From NCBI RefSeq assembly GCF_004193775.1, contig NC_041019.1, forward strand, positions 47,405,928 through 47,469,927: a DNA stretch of 64,000 bases, read 5' to 3'. The stretch comes from Glycine soja (lineage: Eukaryota; Streptophyta; Magnoliopsida; Fabales; Fabaceae). The position numbers were made by a program, and so were the translations under genes. Shown piece after piece: positions 1 through 11,803 of this stretch. Position 1 is the stretch's first letter; each line of letters starts with the position of its first letter. The notes under the pieces were generated by a model, which made no database searches, had not been told where the DNA came from, and saw nothing but the letters and a program-made list of their open reading frames with translations.

Positions 1-452
1 AAGATTTGATTCAATCTTTTGTTGGTTAATTTGAAAATTCGAGATGATACTGGATAAATCTGAAGTCGTGTATAACACTTTCAGATTGAATCAAATTTCG
101 GGGTTCAACCAAAATTGTTCAATCGGATAAAATCAGAAGATTATAATTCAAGAGTTTTGTTTTGGTCTTGTATGTTTTGTCACACCGTTATGCTTTCTGA
201 ACCAGAATGATTATTTATGATCAAAGAACAGGTGGTTTTTGGCGGTTGATGGAAGTTTTTTCTTTTTAAAAAATGTCGTTGATGGAAGTTTTAGTAACTT
301 CCATGTAACTTCCAACCGTTGATGGAAGTTTTAGTAACTTCCATGTAACTTCCAAAATTTTCCTAAACCGAACATCTCGTTATTACATTAAAACAAGCGT
401 GCACTCTTATTTTAACATAATAAAGAGATCAATTACACTAAAATGTCCAACA
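1..452 (-). repeat. 5' LTR (20-452) plus 19 bp of body of a minus-strand copia element cut by the window edge
   Basis: Read on the minus strand this begins TGTTGGACATTTTAG at 452 and ends TTAACCAACA at 20, matching the two LTRs of the complete copia element at 39178-42830. The internal sequence that follows (19 to 1) is also the same, so the element body lies to the left of the window. It is 433 bp against 486 and 461 bp for the other two LTRs, and diverges from them mostly in the block of short GGAAGTTACATGGAAGT-type repeats (about 245-355). The A/T-rich promoter segment around 205-225 (TTATTTATGATCAAAG on the plus strand) corresponds to the TATA region of the other copies. Its target-site duplication cannot be checked because the other end is outside the window. 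Confidence 0.9.
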
Positions 453-672
453 TAAACTTCCTCAGGTGAGTTCTCAAACCTCATTTAGATATAGAAACTT
501 CATAGTGAATTCCAATTCTTCAAAGTGTATAAGGCAAAGGAAAAAATTTCTTACTTCTATCTTTATTATTAAAGTGTAAGAAGGCCAAGTTCACTGCCCC
601 CTATTCCGTTAAAGAATAACTTGATCTGCTGGGAAGAGAGATAGATCACCTAGTCCTGTTCCAGTTCCAGAT

Positions 673-870
673 ATGGTTTCTTCTCCAAGCTTGGATTTAC
701 TGAGAAAATCGATAGACTATGGACATGGAACTCTTGATGCATACTGGAACCGGATCCAGAGTTTAGATGAAAAAGTGAAAGTGATTCCGGACCGTAAAGA
801 ATCAGGAGGAGAAAAATGCATCACATTGAGGAGTAGAAGAGGGAGATCATGTTCAGTGTTTTCTCAATGA
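673..870 (+). CDS. Small unrecognised ORF, 65 aa, possible gene fragment
   Basis: A 65-residue ORF starting MVSSPSLDLLRKS, with balanced codon use for this AT-rich region and a basic C-terminus (RSRRGRSCS). The same frame extends upstream without a stop for about 15 codons (a proline/serine-rich KRDRSPSPVPVPD run) before meeting TGA, so the start is uncertain and this may be an exon remnant. I recognise no domain. It lies in a stretch (453-2142) free of the large repeats around it. Transcription is not shown by the sequence. Confidence 0.25.
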   Translation: MVSSPSLDLLRKSIDYGHGTLDAYWNRIQSLDEKVKVIPDRKESGGEKCITLRSRRGRSCSVFSQ

Positions 871-1190
871 ATATGGAATAAGTTTTTTTATTTATAACCT
901 TTTTTTATTTAAAACTAGGAGTTGGTGGAAAGCAATGTCAGTGGACATGCTTGCTTGTTAGTATCACATGCAATTGTAGAGTGCTAGTGTTGTAGTTAGT
1001 GATCTGATTTTTTACAGGCATTGCTAAGATGCTATTCTCTTAACATTTGTTACAGGGCATTGATAAGGTCTTTTATTTAAACCATAAATCATTAAAGTGT
1101 CAGACAGTTTTAGAGTGTCAGATAGTTTCAGAAACATAAAACAACAAGAGATGAATCAAGATGCAACTGTTACAACATTGAGTTGAACTA

Positions 1191-1848
<658 letters not shown>

Positions 1849-2754
1849 CTGCAAATTTGGGACCAAAAGGAATGTTTGAAGTGTTTGAATTTTCAATCAG
1901 TTTTGAAAAGAATTCACAACTACCAAGTGTTCTCTGATGGAAATGAGTTTTGGAAAGAAACTTCTGAATCAGAGATTCAGTGTATGCAATGAGAAGAGTT
2001 GAAGAGTGGAGACATTGAACGAGGAAGAAGGGAAAGCCGGAAGATGAGTGAAAAGATACTCATCCACCGGACGACGATAGGGGTCTTCCAAAAAGAAATT
2101 CTGGAGTCACCAATGTTTATTTTAAGAAAAAGTCCAGAAAATAAAAAAGAATAAGGAATGGTGTTTCATGACAAAGATTCCAGGGTTGTTTACGCGTGTT
2201 AGCACCATACACTGTCTGTTACGAACACACGAATACGTTTGAGTGTGTTAAAACTTTTTTTTTTTTTCAGAATATGAGTTATATTTGTTATATTTTTTAT
2301 TGTTTGGAAAAAAGGTGGATTTTTTTATTTTTTAAGAAAAGAAGAGAATTTTATATGTTTTTTAGTTTTTTAGGTCAACAAGAAATTTGTCCTCACTCAT
2401 ACATATCCTCTTGTATAATTAGGAAATCATACTTACATTGTTTTTTTTTTTGTAAAGAAGAGTTGTGTGTTGGGTTGATTTTATTCTTTTTAAATATCTG
2501 TTTTAATTACGTGATAAAGAGTCCTTAAAGGCATTGAACCTTGAAACGACATTAAATTTTAAGAGAACAGCGGAGAGAATTGTTTAAGGTATTGGATCTT
2601 GAAGCGATCTCGAGTAATTTGCAATTTTTGTGGAGAAGAAGGAGAATTGAGTGATTATTTGTTTGCAGAGAAAGGAGGAAATCTCAAGTATACTTTGAAA
2701 AGTCAAGCAAGTCAAATACTCAACATAACTTTCACAAAATTTTACTCATATGTC

Positions 2755-3078
2755 ATTGTGACAACACCAAGCAAGTCGAAGATTTAGTATCAAGTATACA
2801 GAATGTGAAAAAAATATTTTGGATTTGCGGTAAACTTTGCGAAGTAAAACAAGTTGGAACCCAACATCATATTCACAAAATTTACTTACATTATTGAAAC
2901 ACCACCAAACAAGTTGGAGACCTAGCATGGAGTGCACGGAATGTGAAAAAAAATTGGGTTTGCGATAAACTTTATGAAGTTGAAAATCCAGCATGACATT
3001 CATTAAATTTACACACATGTTTATTAAAAACATCACTAAGCAAGTCGAAGACCCAGGATGAAGTGCACGGAATGTAAG
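2755..3078. repeat. Tandem repeat, about 125-bp unit, 2.5 copies
   Basis: The phrase CAAGTTGGAGACC-CAGCATGGAGTGCACGGAATGTG followed by a TTTGCGGTAAACTTT segment recurs at about 2767, 2905 and 3040 with substitutions. The paralogous array is at 28195-28520. Units are imperfect, so the array is old. No coding function is visible. Confidence 0.7.
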
Positions 3079-3766
3079 CACGTACTAAAGAGTACTAACA
3101 TAGCATTAAGTAATCAATAGACAAAACACGCACAAATAAATCGAATAGGAATAAAAAGAGATAAAATAAAAGAGGGTAATGCATTTAGTAATTAAGGGTA
3201 CAAAGTTAAGAAATAGAAAAAGTAAATGAGTGACAGGATATTTACAATACATTACAAACTAATCTGACCGGGATAAATCAAAAATAAATAATAGAGCCAA
3301 ATTGAAAAAAATGTGGTGTAAACAACAATTTTTACTTTATATTGGGTTATACATGAAAGGAGTGGGGTGTGCATATAATGGAGGTGTGACTAGTGGTATT
3401 TATTTTATGCACAATTATTTTTTTTTAAAACCGGGTCGGGTTCGAAATGAAAGAAAAAAATTATATATGTGAAAAGGTGGTGTTAATAGCAATCTTTATT
3501 TTTGTTTTTTCTTTTTTCATTTTTTTATTTTTTTTTTTTTTTATTTTTTATTATAAAAATATGGGAAACAAACATTTACACACAAAAAAAAATTCAACCA
3601 AGGGTTCACCAACAAGTTGAAACAAATCAAGCAGAACACCAAAAAAAAGAGAAGAAGGGAGGAAATGAAAAGTGAAGGAAAGAATAAAAGAAAGAAAGAA
3701 AGAGATGAAAAGAAAGAAATAAAGGGATACTAGATATCTCTCCTCCTTTACTAATTAGAGTGTCAA

Positions 3767-4185
3767 ATGACCCAATACAATAAACTTCTTTCGCCTCTTC
3801 AGAATTTGTGTCTCTTCTTGTTCTCGATGTGTTTTCCTTGTATTTGTGTAATTCTTTTCTTATATGTAATTGTGTGTTATTCGTGTGTTATTGTGTTCAT
3901 ATTTTCTTTTTTTTATAATGTTCATTCCCCTTATTATTTTCCTTTTTATTATTATTTTTTATTCTTCCTTTCCTTTTTTCGTTTTTTCCTTTTTTTTTCT
4001 TTCTTTCTTTTCTTTTTTATGTTCTCTTTCTTTCCTTTTTTTCTTTTTTTATTCCAATTTTTCATTTTGTTCTTACTTTCCTTTTTTTTCCCTTCCTTTC
4101 TTTTTTATTTTTCCCGTTTCTTTTTATTCTTCCTTTCCTTTTATTTGTTTTCTTTCTTTCCTTTTTTTCAATTTTTAAATAATTC
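3767..4185. repeat. Polypyrimidine tract (T/C-rich plus strand)
   Basis: About 400 bp in which the plus strand is nearly all T with interspersed C (repeating TTTCCTTTTTTTC motifs). The open frames through it encode only Phe/Leu/Ser-rich low-complexity protein and are not believable genes. The duplicate is at 29095-29520 with somewhat different run lengths. Confidence 0.8.
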
Positions 4186-5065
4186 CTGAACAAAATTAAG
4201 GTTTGGCATTTGCAAAATAAAATTGAATTATTATTATTATTATTTTAATACAAAACTTTCATTTTTATCATTAAAAAGTTATTTTTTTCTATTATTCTAC
4301 TATAGTTGAATGTTGGATAATTGTAATTAACAAAATCAATTAAATCTAAACTATGGTGACAAACTAACAAGTTATTTTTGTAAAAAAAAACTAACAAGTT
4401 TAGTTTGCATCAAATAAATGCCGTTTTAATTTGTTTTATTAACAAATAAAAAATTTATAAGCTTGTATTATTTTTAGTCATAGTTTCAAATTCATTCTTA
4501 AAATAAATAGTTACAAAATTATATATTTGTGGGTATATGCTATCTATACTCATGGTTCTAAATTCATCACTAAAATAAATAGTGATAGAAATGCCAAAAA
4601 AAAAATATAGTTAGATGATAATTATATATATAGTTTATCATATGTCTCTAAGTATAAGTTATCTATACCCATAATTTCAAATCTACCACCGAAACAAATA
4701 GTGTCTAAATCAAACATTTATGATTATTGTCATTAAAAGTGTCTCTAGGTATATGATAAATTTCTTGTATTGTAAGTTTTACCTACACTAATCAACCATA
4801 GACATAAGTTTTTTGGAGTTTTAGACATAAGTTTTTTAGAGTTTTACCTACAAAGTAGTTGTAGATGGAAGCCATTTTTAGTTTTAATGAATTTATCTAC
4901 ACCAAATCATGGTAGGTAGAAGTTGTTGAGTTTTATCTACATAGGTAGAAGTATTTTTAAATTTTATCTACACTAATTCATGATTGTAGGCAAATTAAAA
5001 GGCATATATCATCTTTCTTTTAGAGATCCAAAATAAAATAGAGGAGTGTTAGTATTTTAATTACT

Positions 5066-7142
5066 TAAAAAATCATGGATAAACCCAAAAAAGCTTATCT
5101 TTTCTAAGTTGTTTTCAACTGAAACATCGAAATGATTGAGTATTTGTTATTTAGTGGCATATTTAAAGCATGTTGCGCGTAGTTGATTAGACTAATAATA
5201 TATTTGGATTAAATTTTTGGTAAAAAATAATTAATTTATTTTTTCATGATAAAGTCAAAGCAATAAAGAGTTGTATATTCATTACAAATAATAATAGAAT
5301 CCGTAGTAACTTTTTTGCAGCAACAATTATGTTGTTGACAAAGATACGTATTTAGTAATGATGTTTGATTGTTGTTGAGATAAAATTTACCTTTTAATAA
5401 TAAACAAGTATAGTGAGGAAAACTATAATCATTCCAGCAATCAAACTTGTCGTTGCGAATGTTGTTGTACAAAATATTGTTTTATGCCAACATGTGTCGT
5501 TGTCGTTGTGAAAATTAATACTTCAGCTAGTTTAGTATATTAAATTAGTAAGTTTTCATGTATTTTTAAATATAAATAAAAAGTCAATTAATAATCTTTT
5601 TTTTTTTTGCAAATATATCTATCCTTAGTTAATAGTTCGTTTTAATGTACATTTTTCTTAAATTAAATTTTAATATTTTATTGTTGTTCAAATAAAAATA
5701 TTAATAATTTATTATTTAAATTTTATATTTCTTACTTCAACAGAAGAAAAAAGAATAAATAAAATTTTCTCCAAAGATTCTATTTTTCTTATAGATATAC
5801 TTAAAAGATTTAATTGATAATGAGTTTTGAATTTAGTATATTGGTACAAGATATTTAACTTATTAATAAGATTTTGATCTTGATGTGAAATTTGAGTGGA
5901 ATTTTTTTGGTAAATATTTTAGGGATAGTTAATTTGAATTATTTTTTTAATAAAAGTTAATTTAAATATTAATAATATGTCAATTTTAAGATTTTAATGG
6001 TTGGGAAAAAAAATTTAACGCTAAAAAATAAGGAAGAAATTGCTCATCCAATTTTTTTCTCCATTTGCATTACTCCACTTTTCCCATCAGCAACAACATC
6101 ACAAATAAATATATTATCCTTATTAGTTATTTTCATTTTTTTATTCTTATTTTTCATTTATAACTTCTTAACAGGTTCCTCATCATGTAAAAAATGTTCA
6201 GTCTTATGATAATGAAATATGTATATTATAAGTCATTTTATTATATATGTACATGACAAAGTTATTTTAAATTATATATTACTTTAATATGATAAATAAT
6301 TATTTAATATATGAAATTATTATATAGCTTTTTAATTTAAACAAGGATTAATGGATAAGTACTGATAGAAGAGAGTACACTTCAACAACAAAAAATGAAG
6401 AGTTTACATATATTTTTATATAATAATCATATTTATTAGCTTTTTATTATAATTGTCAAGTAGTTTTTTATTTATTTTATATGTGTGTATTTTTAAAAAA
6501 AAATTAAGAAAAAGAAGAAAAAAAAACTCCATTGAAAGCCAAAGCAAGGTAATGAAATATTGATATTTAAAAATAGTGAAGCACATTACAAAGGTTTTGA
6601 TGTATACAAATAAAAGGAGAGAGATATGTTTATAGGATTTTTCTTAGAGAAGATAGGGTTACACTTATTGGAGATAAAATCGTGGATTCTGATTTTTTTT
6701 TTTTAAATGTTAGTTATTCTTATTTTACAGGTAGAATTTATTTGTTTTTTTATTCGTTATAAATTTTTAATTGGTTGCCGGTAAGGATGATATATTGGGT
6801 TTGTGTAATTGTGTCCATTCAACAATTTCTTTTATTTTTAATTAAAAATTATTTAGTTAAAATTCTAACTTGATATGACAAAAATATGATGTTGTTGGAC
6901 AAAAGAACTATAAAGGAGTAAATTCTTATTAGTTAAGTTAGAAGATTTTATCTTCATAATTTGTTTTCTTTTAATAACCTTAAATTTAAATGTTTAGATT
7001 TTTAAATCAATTTGATAATTACTAACTATTCAATATTTTCAAATCAATTTTTTTAATAATGGTAAATTTAACCGTCTCTTATTGAACCGGTGGGTCCCTG
7101 ATTGAACAGTACTAACTTCTGTATCATAAGTTTTATTTTAAA

Positions 7143-7217
<75 letters not shown>

Positions 7218-9540
7218 TTTTGTTCCAATTATATGGAGCAAAAATGTTAGCATAAAGGTAACTTTTTTATTAAAAAAAAAATCAAAGGGATTCAGGTTCG
7301 AACCCGCCCAATAAGCATTTGGAGTATTAATATTTAATTTATTTTTAGTAACAACTGTGTGACTAATTTAAATTTATAATTATATAAAAAAAATTATCTA
7401 AAGATTTCTGATTCAAATGTATAAGGATTTTCTCTAAAATTTCTATACTTTTGTTAATATATAGAGATAAAGATATATATGAGTTTTTTTTTTTAAAAGT
7501 AAATATCTATGAGATAACCTTTATCAAAGAGTAAAAAATTATAATTTCACATCTATAAATACATCTAAACCCATCTTCAGTTCTTCACTATCCACTATTT
7601 TTTCTTAACTCTAATATTCACTTCCTTTCTTTCTTGAGTTTAATGTTTATGTTCTCCTCATCCCCAATAATATAAAAGCAATGATTCATTCAAGCGATAA
7701 TAGGTGCACATAGGTTTTTATGTTTATTAAAATGAACTAGTTATTATGAAATCACTACAAAAGGATATTTAATGTATGTTATAAAAATTTGTTTGGTGAT
7801 GAATTGAAATTGTACGTGCAGAGATTCACGCATCAACCTAGGACTCAAACATCCTTGCTAAAGTTCAATCACGTCTCATAGTGATTCTTCTTGTGTAGAT
7901 ACCTTCTTTTTTATTCCTCTTTTTATTTAATATATATTGGTTTATACTTCAAAATTTGAAATATATATATATATATATAAAAGCTTACTAACTAGTTTAA
8001 GTTAATTATCGATTCCTATAATCATGTTCATAAGTTACTATTTTATCTATATAACTACTTTCACAATCTACACACTTACTTCTATTATCTTTTTTTTCAT
8101 TTAAGAATAAAAAGCAGTTGTTCATAAAAATAATTTATATTTATTTTTCTATTTTTTACGTGTTCATTAATTTATTTGATTTAGGTGACTTTATAACCCT
8201 GTCCAACTAACTCAAATGTGATTGGATTAACTCAATTCAGGTTATAATTTTCATTTTTAGGAGGAAAAAATAATTACTTTGTGTCTCATTATATTTTTAT
8301 GTTTTTTAAATTAAAAAAAAAAGAAAATATTAGTGGATGGTTTGTGAAAATAATTATAAGGATATACTAATAACTTGCCTATGTAATTATAAAAATAAAA
8401 TGGATATAAAAATGAGTATACCAAAAAGTCATATTGCTTGATATAGATTTTTAAAATAAACAATCCATACAAACTTATCAATATTTATTGATTTACAAGT
8501 TTAAAGTCACTAATTATTTCAAATTTCATATTTACCCAAAAAAAGAAGCTTATTCCTATTTTTTAATTTTTTTTCTTTACAAATTTAGGTTAATTACAAT
8601 GGTAGGAAAATTTTAAATGTAACAAGAAAATTATTTTATAAATAATAAAAATAAATTTTATATTTATGTTTCTTTCTACTTTTCATATTGAACAAATTGG
8701 TTTGGCCGAAACAAAGAAACATTTTTTTTTTATTTATAAAGAGATTTTTAGTAAAAAAAATTCAAATAACTTCTATTTTATTTTTTAAGTTTTATGTTTA
8801 GTTTTAAATTTTAAAGTTACTTTTAAATCCTATGTGTCTTATCTTCTAATCTATCATATTTGTATCTTATCTTTATTAGATATTAATATTTTTTGTCTTT
8901 ATTAAATATTTTTTTTTACTTAAATAACATTTTATTTTTATAATATATGGCTATTTTTATTTTAGTTTTCTCATTTTTTTTGTTTTGGTAGCCATTAAAT
9001 TTTTATTTCATTTTTATTTTTTTTACATTTTCTATTTATGTGATGGAATAATTATCACAAATTGGGAAATAAGTTTATTGCTTAAATAATAGAGATTAAA
9101 ATAAAAAATAAAAATATGAAAAACTTATACTAAAAAATGCAAATGTATAGAAGTTAAAACAACAATGCTACATATTAAAATAAAATGTGGTTACTCAATA
9201 TCTAAGATAAGGGTCATTACTCAATATGTTGGATATCCTTTATCTATTTTTATAGATTTTATTTTATCTTTTTAATCTTTTCTATTTTGTATTGTTCATT
9301 TTTTTATATATTTTTTAATTTTTTTTCATTTAAACACATTTAGTTATGTACCCCTTAGTAAGTAAAATTTCCTACTTTTTAATTTTTACAAATTGATCAT
9401 ATTAATTTGCATATTTTAAAATTTGACACATTTTTTAAAAAAAATTGTAGGACTGTGATAATTAACAAGCAAATAAAGGGTGGATAAAACTAAAAAATCG
9501 AGTTTCCCAATAGTATTTAAAAGGAATTAATGATTTCTTA
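5066..9540. repeat. M block, copy A (others 16660-21060 and 30396-33540)
   Basis: Begins near AAAAAATCATGGATAAACCC and aligns through to the transposase remnant in all three copies. It is very AT-rich with no supported gene. Copy C lacks roughly 1.2 kb corresponding to 5500-6710 here. Since it always directly precedes the transposase pseudogene, it is probably the non-coding 5' part of the same CACTA element or an older nested insertion. I could not find matched terminal inverted repeats to decide. Confidence 0.75.
7141..7216. repeat. (ATT)n microsatellite, about 25 units
   Basis: Uninterrupted ATT trinucleotide run. The same site in copy B (about 18739-18762) has about 8 units and in copy C (about 31272-31287) about 5, so this locus expanded or contracted after duplication. 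The poly-Asn and poly-Leu ORFs across it are artefacts of the repeat. Confidence 0.95.
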
Positions 9541-11640
9541 GAATTTGCTTTTGTAGATGCAACAATATTTACTAAGACAAGAAATGAAGTGATGTGTGAT
9601 TTATTGAAATCTAGATTTCAACAAAATTATGAGTAATTGGAGTTTCATAGAGAGAGCTCAAGTGATTCATCATCTGACAATGATGATGATTTTGAATATG
9701 ATGCTAATGTCTCAAGAGCTAATGTTGAAACGAGTGATGATGCTTAAACATACTCCATGTTTCATGACATGCATTATCCACTTAATATGGATGGAGATTA
9801 TGTGCTTGATAATCCTATGTCTAGTCATGTCAATATCAATGAGGAGCCAAATAAGGATGCCAAAAAGTTTTATAATTTATTGAAAGGCGTTGAACAAAAA
9901 TTATATCTGGGTTGCCAAAATTTTTACAGGTTATCTTTTATCATTCACCTTTTACAGATTAAATGTCTTTATGGATGGAGCAATATTTCATTCGATTCAT
10001 TGTTAAAGTTATTAGCTTGCATTAATGATTGTATCTTATATAGAGGAGGCTATGAAAACCTTGATGAATGTCCTATCTGTAAAAAAAGTAGATGACAAGA
10101 AAATAAGAAGAAAAACATTGTCCCCAATAAGATAGTTAGTTACTTTCCAATAAAACCAAGACTGCAAAGATTGTTTATGTCTAAGCAAGTTGCAAAAGAT
10201 ATGAAGTGGCATAAGAACAAAAGAGTTGATGATGGAGTTTTAAGGCACCCAATAGACTCTTGGACTTGGAAATCATTTGATGATCAACACATGTTTTTTG
10301 CTTCAGATGCATGCAATGTGAGACTTGGCTTATCTTTAGATGGTTTCAACCCTTTCGATATAATGAGCAATAGCTACAGTGTATGTCATGTGATTTTAAT
10401 TCCTTATAACCTTCCCCCTTGGTTATGTATGAAACAACAAAGTTTTATCTTATCATTGCTTATTTCTGGTCTAAAAGGTCCTGAAAGTGATATTGATTTT
10501 TATCTTCAGCCATTAATCGATGACCTAAATGAGTTATGAGATATGGGTATTAAAACTTATGAAGCTTTTTTAAGACAAAATTTTCAGTTGCATGTTGTCT
10601 TAATATGGACCATTAATGATTTTCCAGCTTATGGGATGTTATTTGGATGAAGTACTAAATGAGCATTAGCTTGTCCTTGTTGTAACATAGAAACATGCTC
10701 TCTTTATTTGAAATTTGATCACAAGCAATGTTACATGGCTCATCGTCGATTTTTACAAGTTGATCACCCTTGGCGTAAGAATAAGAACTCATTTGATAAT
10801 ACTAAGGAGGTAAGGCATGAGCCAAAAACATTGATAGGAGACTATGTGTTAGCACAAGTTGAAAATTTACATGTGATCTTTGGAAAATCTACAATCAAAA
10901 GAAAACAAGGTGTAGAGATAAATCACAATTAGAAGAAAAAAGTATATTTTTTGAATTACCATATTGGAGGACAATATTATTGAGACATAATTTATATGTG
11001 TTGCACATAGAGAAAAAATTTTGTGTTATCAGAACATTATTGGATATTCCAAGGCAAACAAAAGATACATTGAAGTCTCAATTGGATTTGTGTCATATGA
11101 GTCTTAAAAAGCCACTTCATCCTATTGAGAATGGGGATAAGTATTTAATTTCTCCTCGACGATACACATTGTTGAAGGAACAAAAGGTAAAGTTTTGTCA
11201 AATCTTAAAGGATGTAAAGTATCCTGATGCTTATGCCTCAAATATAGGTTGATGCATAGATGTAAGTAATTTGAATATCTAGGGACTTAAAAGTCATGAT
11301 CATCATGTTCTATTTGAGAGAATTGTTCCCTTTCCATAGAGGGATTGCTTCCAAAGGATGCTTGCGATCCATTGGTTGAGTTATCTTTATTCTTTGGAAA
11401 TTTGTGCTCTAAAGAATTGAACGTGAATGAGTTGAATTGCTTAGAGAAGAACATTGCAATAACTATTTGTAAGTTGGAACACATTTTTCCACCATCATTT
11501 TTTGGATTCATGACTCACCTACCAATTCAGATGGCAAATGAGGAAAACTTGGAGGCTTGGTTCAATATTGATGGATGTATCCTATTGAAATGTTACTTTA
11601 AATATTTTATTTTTGAAAGGTTACTTTTATATATATATAT
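9540..11640 (+). pseudogene. CACTA (En/Spm) TNP2-type transposase pseudogene, copy A
   Basis: Broken frames in transposase order. An acidic N-terminal part (about 9557-9745) ends at a TAA. A segment with NMDGDYVLDNPMSSHVN follows, then a TNP2 core at 10171-10539 containing KWHKNKRVDDGVLRHP, the DACNVRLGLSLDGFNPF motif and VILIPYNLPPWLCMKQQSF. Next are a part with CYMAHRRFLQVDHPWRKN (10708-10932), a part with KFCQILKDVKYPDAYASNIG (10980-11252) and the start of the DUF4218-like region (11345-11580). Many stops and frameshifts separate them, and 37 bp of the N-terminal exon are missing at about 9552. The C-terminal 8 kb-equivalent seen in copy C is deleted at about 11627-11656, bringing the transposase next to the receptor kinase. 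An intact protein would cut and paste CACTA transposons; this copy cannot. Confidence 0.85.
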
Positions 11641-11803
11641 ACATGATGCAATCTTTAGTTAAAACAGAACAAAATTATCTTACAATATAAAAGTAGGTTA
11701 AAAAATATTACAACACAAAGTTGTTTGGAGGAGGAAGGGGAGAAAAATTCATGCATATTTGGTAAATTCAATCTTTCGAATATATATACATGACATTGTG
11801 GAA

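Larger units (their letters stand above)
2143..5065. repeat. L block, copy A of a segmental duplication (other copy 27571-30395)
   Basis: From AAAAAAGAATAAGGAATGG at about 2140 onward this aligns base for base, with small indels, to 27566 onward, through 5065. Its left 900 bp resemble the LTR-like block at 55880-56600: both have a TCGACA/TCAACA segment, CTACGTATCCTC-like text and the ATTGGACC core. It therefore looks like an old gypsy LTR fragment. It also contains a tandem repeat and a polypyrimidine tract, listed separately. No convincing gene is present; the ORFs here are low-complexity readings. Confidence 0.8.

Noticed and set aside
7068..7314. ORFs with long poly-Asn and poly-Leu
   Set aside because: They are the ATT microsatellite translated on both strands; flanks show no coding character.
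7290..7315. tRNA gene suggested by GGTTCGAACCC
   Set aside because: No acceptor stem, D-arm or anticodon arm can be folded around it; kept only as a possible SINE relic.
7753..7775. CACTACAAAAGGA as CACTA terminal inverted repeat
   Set aside because: No matching inverted end at the other side of the transposase block and no 3-bp target duplication seen.
11287..11511. Minus-strand ORF of 74 aa (also 22973-23182 and 35468-35677)
   Set aside because: Antisense of the DUF4218-like transposase exon. Its conservation across copies is explained by the sense strand.
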